A DNA stretch of 8,814 bases, taken from NCBI GenBank assembly GCA_031259095.1, contig JAIRLW010000431.1:1-8814 (forward strand). Direction: 5' to 3'. Positions within the stretch are counted from its first letter, which is position 1. The number at the start of each line of letters is the position of its first letter. Made by a program: the position numbers and the translations under genes. Source of the DNA: Planctomycetaceae bacterium. Its GTDB lineage: Bacteria; Planctomycetota; Planctomycetia; Pirellulales; Thermoguttaceae. Below, in pieces: positions 5,535 through 8,814 of this stretch. A model generated the notes under the pieces. That model was not told the origin of the DNA. It saw nothing but the letters and a program-made list of their open reading frames with translations, and did no database searches.

Positions 5535-7094
5535 TTGGTTTTGTTTTTAAAGTCGGTTGTTTTATGTTTTGCATTTAAGGTTCTATTTTCAGGTTTTTCC
5601 CCTTTGAGTTCCATATCAACCCCAGATCAACGAGTTTCTCCGTCTTTAGCGATTATTGGCGGCGGCTTGGCGGGCATTTCCGCTGCGGAATCCGCGTTGC
5701 GGAGCGGATTTCAGGTTACACTCTTCGAACGGTCCCGCGTTCTTGGAGGTCGTGCCGGTTCTTTGTTTGAACCGAACACCGGTCAGTGGATCGATAACGG
5801 TCAACATGTTGCGTTGAGTTGTTGCACAGAGTTGCTCCGTTTAAACCAACGTCTCGGTTTGACCGGATTTTTTGAACAAAAGAAAACCATTCCTTTTGCC
5901 CGAATTGACGGTAAACGCGGGCAATTAGCGCCTGCCGGATGGTTGCCGAACCGTTGGCAATTTCTGCCCGCATTTTTAACCTTTCCGTTTCTCTCTCTCA
6001 AAGAACGTTTCACGACCGGTTTGTTATTGCGGGAGTTAGGCAATCCGAAAAAAACAAATGTAAAAGTAAACGTAAAAACGCCGGAATCAGGAACCTTTGC
6101 CCAATGGCTTGAAAACAAAAAAGTTTCCGCCAACGCAATAGAACAATTTTGGACTCCGCTTATTTTCAGTACGTTGAGTGAAAGTATTGAATATGTTAGT
6201 TTTGATGCTGTTCAGCACATTGTTCGGGAAAGTTTTCCGGCGGGAAGTCAAGCGATGACGTTTTACATTCCGACCGTTCCTCTTCGGACTATTTATCATG
6301 AAACAGTCGCGGAACAGTTGCGGAATCGCGGCGTTGAACTCAATTTTCTCAAACGGGTGAAGCGTTTTTACTGGACGCTTCCGGCGGATTCCGATTTCCA
6401 GTCCGACGCCCCGCAACCCTACGCTAGTCCCAAAATTCGCGCTTTGGAGTTGGCGGATAGTTCTTGCCGGTCGTTTGATTATTATCTTTTGGCAGCGCCG
6501 TTGCCGCAATTTCAAGAAATAATGAGCAATTCCGCTCTGGAAACTTATACCGAACAACTTGCGTTAGAACGTTTTGAACCGGCGTCAATTACGACTATTC
6601 ATCTCTGGTTCAATCGCCGATTATTACCCGCCAAACTCTCACATTCCGCATTGCTCGGCGGACCAGGACAATTCCTGTTTTGTCCTCGAAGAGATGAAAA
6701 TAATAATAATAATAATCAGCAGAATAATAAGTGTATTTATCATACCGTTGTGATTAGTGCGTCTCACCGACTCCTTGCGGAACATGAATTTACATCGCGC
6801 GGGAGTTTGGGGTTGGCGGAACGTGTGGTCGAGCAACTCCGAAATACGTTTGCGTCATCTTTTCAAAAGGAAACAACACAATTACTATTCCACCGTGTTA
6901 CCACTCACTTTGAAGCGGTTTTTTCTCCGAATCCGTCGGTTTATCTGGCACGTCCAGAATCGGAAACTCCTTTTAGCAATCTTGTTTTAGCCGGAGATTG
7001 GACACAAACAAAATTGCCCGCAACATTGGAAAGCGCCGTCCGAAGCGGACAACATGCCGTCCAAATTCTAAAGAAGATTGATTCTCTTGATTAA
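5535..7094 (+). CDS. hpnE: Hydroxysqualene dehydroxylase (squalene-associated FAD-dependent desaturase)
   Basis: The protein has 519 residues from a TTG start. HpnE converts hydroxysqualene to squalene, the last step of the HpnC-HpnD-HpnE route that feeds hopanoid, sterol or squalene-derived carotenoid synthesis. The FAD Rossmann motif is SLAIIGGGLAGISAAE (about 37-52), with E65 ending the second strand. VLGGRAGS (69-76) follows, then the DNGQHVALSCC segment (87-97) typical of the family. The C-terminal flavin motif is NLVLAGDWTQTKLPATLESA (482-501). The start is uncertain. There is no in-frame ATG before the Rossmann fold, and TTG 5535, 5541 and 5604 are the possible starts. TTG 5604 has an AGG 10 nt upstream and would remove a hydrophobic 23-residue lead. 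A run of six Asn (389-394) followed by QQNN lengthens a loop. hpnC and hpnD are not in the window. The family call is strong. Confidence 0.92.
   Translation: MVLFLKSVVLCFAFKVLFSGFSPLSSISTPDQRVSPSLAIIGGGLAGISAAESALRSGFQVTLFERSRVLGGRAGSLFEPNTGQWIDNGQHVALSCCTELLRLNQRLGLTGFFEQKKTIPFARIDGKRGQLAPAGWLPNRWQFLPAFLTFPFLSLKERFTTGLLLRELGNPKKTNVKVNVKTPESGTFAQWLENKKVSANAIEQFWTPLIFSTLSESIEYVSFDAVQHIVRESFPAGSQAMTFYIPTVPLRTIYHETVAEQLRNRGVELNFLKRVKRFYWTLPADSDFQSDAPQPYASPKIRALELADSSCRSFDYYLLAAPLPQFQEIMSNSALETYTEQLALERFEPASITTIHLWFNRRLLPAKLSHSALLGGPGQFLFCPRRDENNNNNNQQNNKCIYHTVVISASHRLLAEHEFTSRGSLGLAERVVEQLRNTFASSFQKETTQLLFHRVTTHFEAVFSPNPSVYLARPESETPFSNLVLAGDWTQTKLPATLESAVRSGQHAVQILKKIDSLD
6699..6716. repeat. (AAT)6 trinucleotide microsatellite inside hpnE
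   Basis: Six perfect AAT units in frame encode Asn389-394. Two CAG and two more AAT codons follow, giving an NNNNNNQQNN stretch between PRRDE and the next strand. It looks like a loop insertion made by slippage. Confidence 0.9.
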
Positions 7095-7103
7095 TTGTCT
7101 CAT

Positions 7104-7175
7104 TTCTCATTAGTCCCAATCGTCCCTAAAGTCTCTATAAAAAGGGACTTTAGGGACGATTGGGACTAATGGGAC
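7104..7175. terminator. Bidirectional hairpin between hpnE and uxaC, built of 9-nt GGGAC repeats
   Basis: Arms 7104-7135 and 7144-7175 are inverted copies matching at 29 of 32 positions, around an 8-nt loop. Two of the three mismatches are C-to-T changes that still allow G-U pairing in one strand's RNA. On the left arm GTCCC or GTCTC starts at 7113, 7122 and 7131; on the right arm GGGAC starts at 7144, 7153, 7162 and 7171, always 9 nt apart. A T-rich stretch (ATTTTTC) follows on the plus side. The place between convergent genes suggests termination in both directions. Confidence 0.75.
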
Positions 7176-7213
7176 AAATGATTTTTCATAAAATGTTTTG
7201 GCGGAAAACACGA

Positions 7214-7229
7214 ATTTTTAGAGGTTCCC
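7214..7229 (+). repeat. Conserved TTTTTAGAG box after array 3
   Basis: ATTTTTAGAGGTTCCC lies 12 bp from the uxaC stop codon. A TTTTGGCGG stretch comes before it. The box after array 2 is preceded by the similar TTTTGGCAA, and array 1 by AATTGGCG. Confidence 0.6.
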
Positions 7230-7240
7230 ATCTTCAATGA

Positions 7241-8692
7241 TCAATTGGCGAATCCGAAATAATTTTGGGCGTTGTTGTAACAGATATTCTGAACCATCGT
7301 CCCAATAAGATTAAAATCGTTCGGCAGTAAACCGTCATGAATTTCCTGACCGAGCAGATTACACAAAATACGCCGGAAATATTCGTGTCTTGTGTACGAT
7401 AAAAAAGATCGGCTGTCGGTAAGCATCCCGACAAATTGTGATAATAAACCGAAATTTGAAAGCGTGTTGAGTTGTTTTTCCATTCCGTCTTTTTGGTCGA
7501 GAAACCACCAACCGCTGCCGAATTGCATTTTACCCGGCGTTTCGCCGTCCTGAAAATTACCGATCATGGACGCTAACATTTCATTCGCCGCCGGATTCAG
7601 ATTATAGACAATTGTTTTCGGTAACTTTTCTTCGCGGTCAAGATGATCGAAAAACTGCGAGAGATGATGAGCAAAATAAAGACCATCATTTATTGAATCA
7701 AAACCGGAGTCGGCTCCAAGACGCTTAAAAAAACGTGAATTATTGTTCCGAATTGCTCCGATATGAAGTTGCATGGTCCAACCCCGCTCCGCATCCATTC
7801 GGGCAATTTGATACAGAATTGCAAATTGAAGAAAACAAACCTCGGCTTCGCCAATAACCTGACCTTCCCGCAAACGTTTAAAAATTTCCGCACAATCAAT
7901 TTGATCGGCAGAATAAACAAAACTTTCGAAACCGTGATCCGATAACCGACAACCGTTTTCATGAAAGAAATCATGCCGTTTTTTCAATACCGTTATTAAA
8001 TCATCGAAAGTGTCAATCGTAACACCGGCAGTATGACCAAGCCGATCAAGATAATCATTGTATGATTGAACACTTTCTTTAGTAACACGTTGGCGTTGTT
8101 CCAAAGCGACGGCGGCAATTTGTGTTATTTTATCCGGTCGGAATGTCGGCAACACTTTAATTTCAAACGATTGATCAGCGGCGATTTTCCGGTGAAATTC
8201 GAGTGAATCCGCCGGATCGTCGGTCGTGCAAACAAGCCGGACATTCATTTGACGCATGATACCGCGCGCGGAAAATTCCGGTTGTTGAAGTTTGGTGTTG
8301 GCGTCGTCCCAAATACTTTTCGCGGCGCCGGGCGAAAGCAAACGATCCGCAATACCAAAGGGGCGTTTGAGTTCGAGATGAGTCCAATGATAAAGCGGAT
8401 TACGTAATGTTTTTGGCGTTGTTTCCGCCCACTTTTCAAATTTTTCCCAGTCGGAGGCTTGACCGGTAATAAAATGTTCCGCGACTCCCGAAGCACGCAA
8501 CGCCCGCCATTTATAATGATCGCCGGCAAGCCAAATCCGCGTCAGATTTTCAAACCGGCGGTCTTCCGCAATCTCCTGCGGCGAAAGATGACAATGATAA
8601 TCAATAATCGGCATCGATTCGGCATAATCATGATAAAGTCGAATTGCCGCGTCGGTTTGAAGTAAAAAGTTTTCGGTAATAAATTTTGTCAT
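7241..8692 (-). CDS. uxaC: Uronate (glucuronate) isomerase
   Basis: The protein has 483 residues; the E. coli enzyme is about 470. UxaC interconverts D-glucuronate with D-fructuronate and D-galacturonate with D-tagaturonate in the cytoplasm, opening the catabolism of pectin- and glucuronan-derived sugars. It belongs to the amidohydrolase superfamily. Visible landmarks are MTKFITENFLLQ at the start, the metal-binding HxH in IIDYHCHLSP (H33, H35), LVCTTDDPADSLEFH (153-167), MQLHIGAIRNNNSR (307-320) with the conserved His310, and LTDSRSFLSYTRHEYFRRIL (424-443) near the end. The protein is full length with no key residue visibly missing. The ATG at 8692 lacks a clear Shine-Dalgarno sequence, but it matches the usual family N-terminus exactly. 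The uxaB, uxuA, uxuB and kdgK partners are absent from the window, so the gene seems to stand alone. It converges on hpnE, with a long hairpin in the 146-bp gap. Confidence 0.97.
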   Translation of the reverse strand: MTKFITENFLLQTDAAIRLYHDYAESMPIIDYHCHLSPQEIAEDRRFENLTRIWLAGDHYKWRALRASGVAEHFITGQASDWEKFEKWAETTPKTLRNPLYHWTHLELKRPFGIADRLLSPGAAKSIWDDANTKLQQPEFSARGIMRQMNVRLVCTTDDPADSLEFHRKIAADQSFEIKVLPTFRPDKITQIAAVALEQRQRVTKESVQSYNDYLDRLGHTAGVTIDTFDDLITVLKKRHDFFHENGCRLSDHGFESFVYSADQIDCAEIFKRLREGQVIGEAEVCFLQFAILYQIARMDAERGWTMQLHIGAIRNNNSRFFKRLGADSGFDSINDGLYFAHHLSQFFDHLDREEKLPKTIVYNLNPAANEMLASMIGNFQDGETPGKMQFGSGWWFLDQKDGMEKQLNTLSNFGLLSQFVGMLTDSRSFLSYTRHEYFRRILCNLLGQEIHDGLLPNDFNLIGTMVQNICYNNAQNYFGFAN

Positions 8693-8814
8693 GGAATCTA
8701 TTGAAAAAATGTTGTAAAGGATTTTTTTGTATCTATTCAGTAGTGATTCTATATGTTTATCGTTAGGTATAATTCGTTAAAATTTTCGTTTTTCGCTCTT
8801 AACCCCGCTGAGAG

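Noticed and set aside
8693..8814. Promoter of uxaC
   Set aside because: AT-rich hexamers occur, but no -35 and -10 pair has acceptable spacing.

Overview
The window looks like chromosomal DNA from an AT-rich bacterium. It has moderately GC-rich coding regions and very AT-rich spacers packed with dispersed repeats. A hydroxysqualene-pathway desaturase (HpnE), a ribonuclease D with Glu at the position of the usual exo-II Asp, secreted proteins with no transport or operon partners, and monocistronic genes with long spacers would fit a Planctomycetota-like lineage. That assignment is an inference and rests on no marker gene.

Five genes are well supported. Three run leftward from the left side: rnd (ribonuclease D, 395-1612), a secreted PstS-type periplasmic-binding protein (1860-3479), and a secreted TIM-barrel glycosidase-like protein (4112-5230). 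hpnE (5535-7094) runs rightward, divergent from the glycosidase-like gene. uxaC (uronate isomerase, 7241-8692) runs leftward and converges on hpnE. The genes do not form one pathway. They cover RNA processing, an extracytoplasmic binding protein, putative carbohydrate processing, triterpenoid/squalene synthesis and uronate catabolism. The glycosidase-like gene and uxaC could both serve polysaccharide use, but nothing links them directly.

The most unusual content is between the genes. (1) Arrays with GGGAC (or its complement GTCCC) every 9 nt, separated by variable 4-nt spacers, lie in three different spacers (about 1714-1764, 3693-3766, 7104-7175). Two of them fold into long hairpins. (2) A 102-bp element at 3774-3875 has 20-bp imperfect terminal inverted repeats and six TCGA tetramers at exact 10-bp steps. 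A partial copy lies at 3501-3545. (3) A box close to ATTTTTAGAGRTTCCC follows every GGGAC array. (4) A 75-bp identical direct repeat flanks the glycosidase-like gene on both sides. (5) Two near-identical leftward promoters, TTGACA-16/17-TACACTAA, precede the binding-protein gene and rnd. (6) A 20-bp perfect inverted repeat, with a third near-identical copy inside, lies at 219-370 downstream of rnd.

Layout: 1-394 is a gene-free repeat and hairpin region; 395-1612 rnd; 1613-1859 spacer with array 1 and the rnd promoter; 1860-3479 binding protein; 3480-4111 a 632-bp gene-free region with promoter, array 2, TCGA element and direct-repeat copy 1; 4112-5230 glycosidase-like gene; 5231-5534 divergent spacer with direct-repeat copy 2; 5535-7094 hpnE; 7095-7240 convergent spacer with the array 3 hairpin; 7241-8692 uxaC; 8693-8814 upstream region of uxaC with no clear signal. 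No rRNA, tRNA, transposase gene or CRISPR array was seen.
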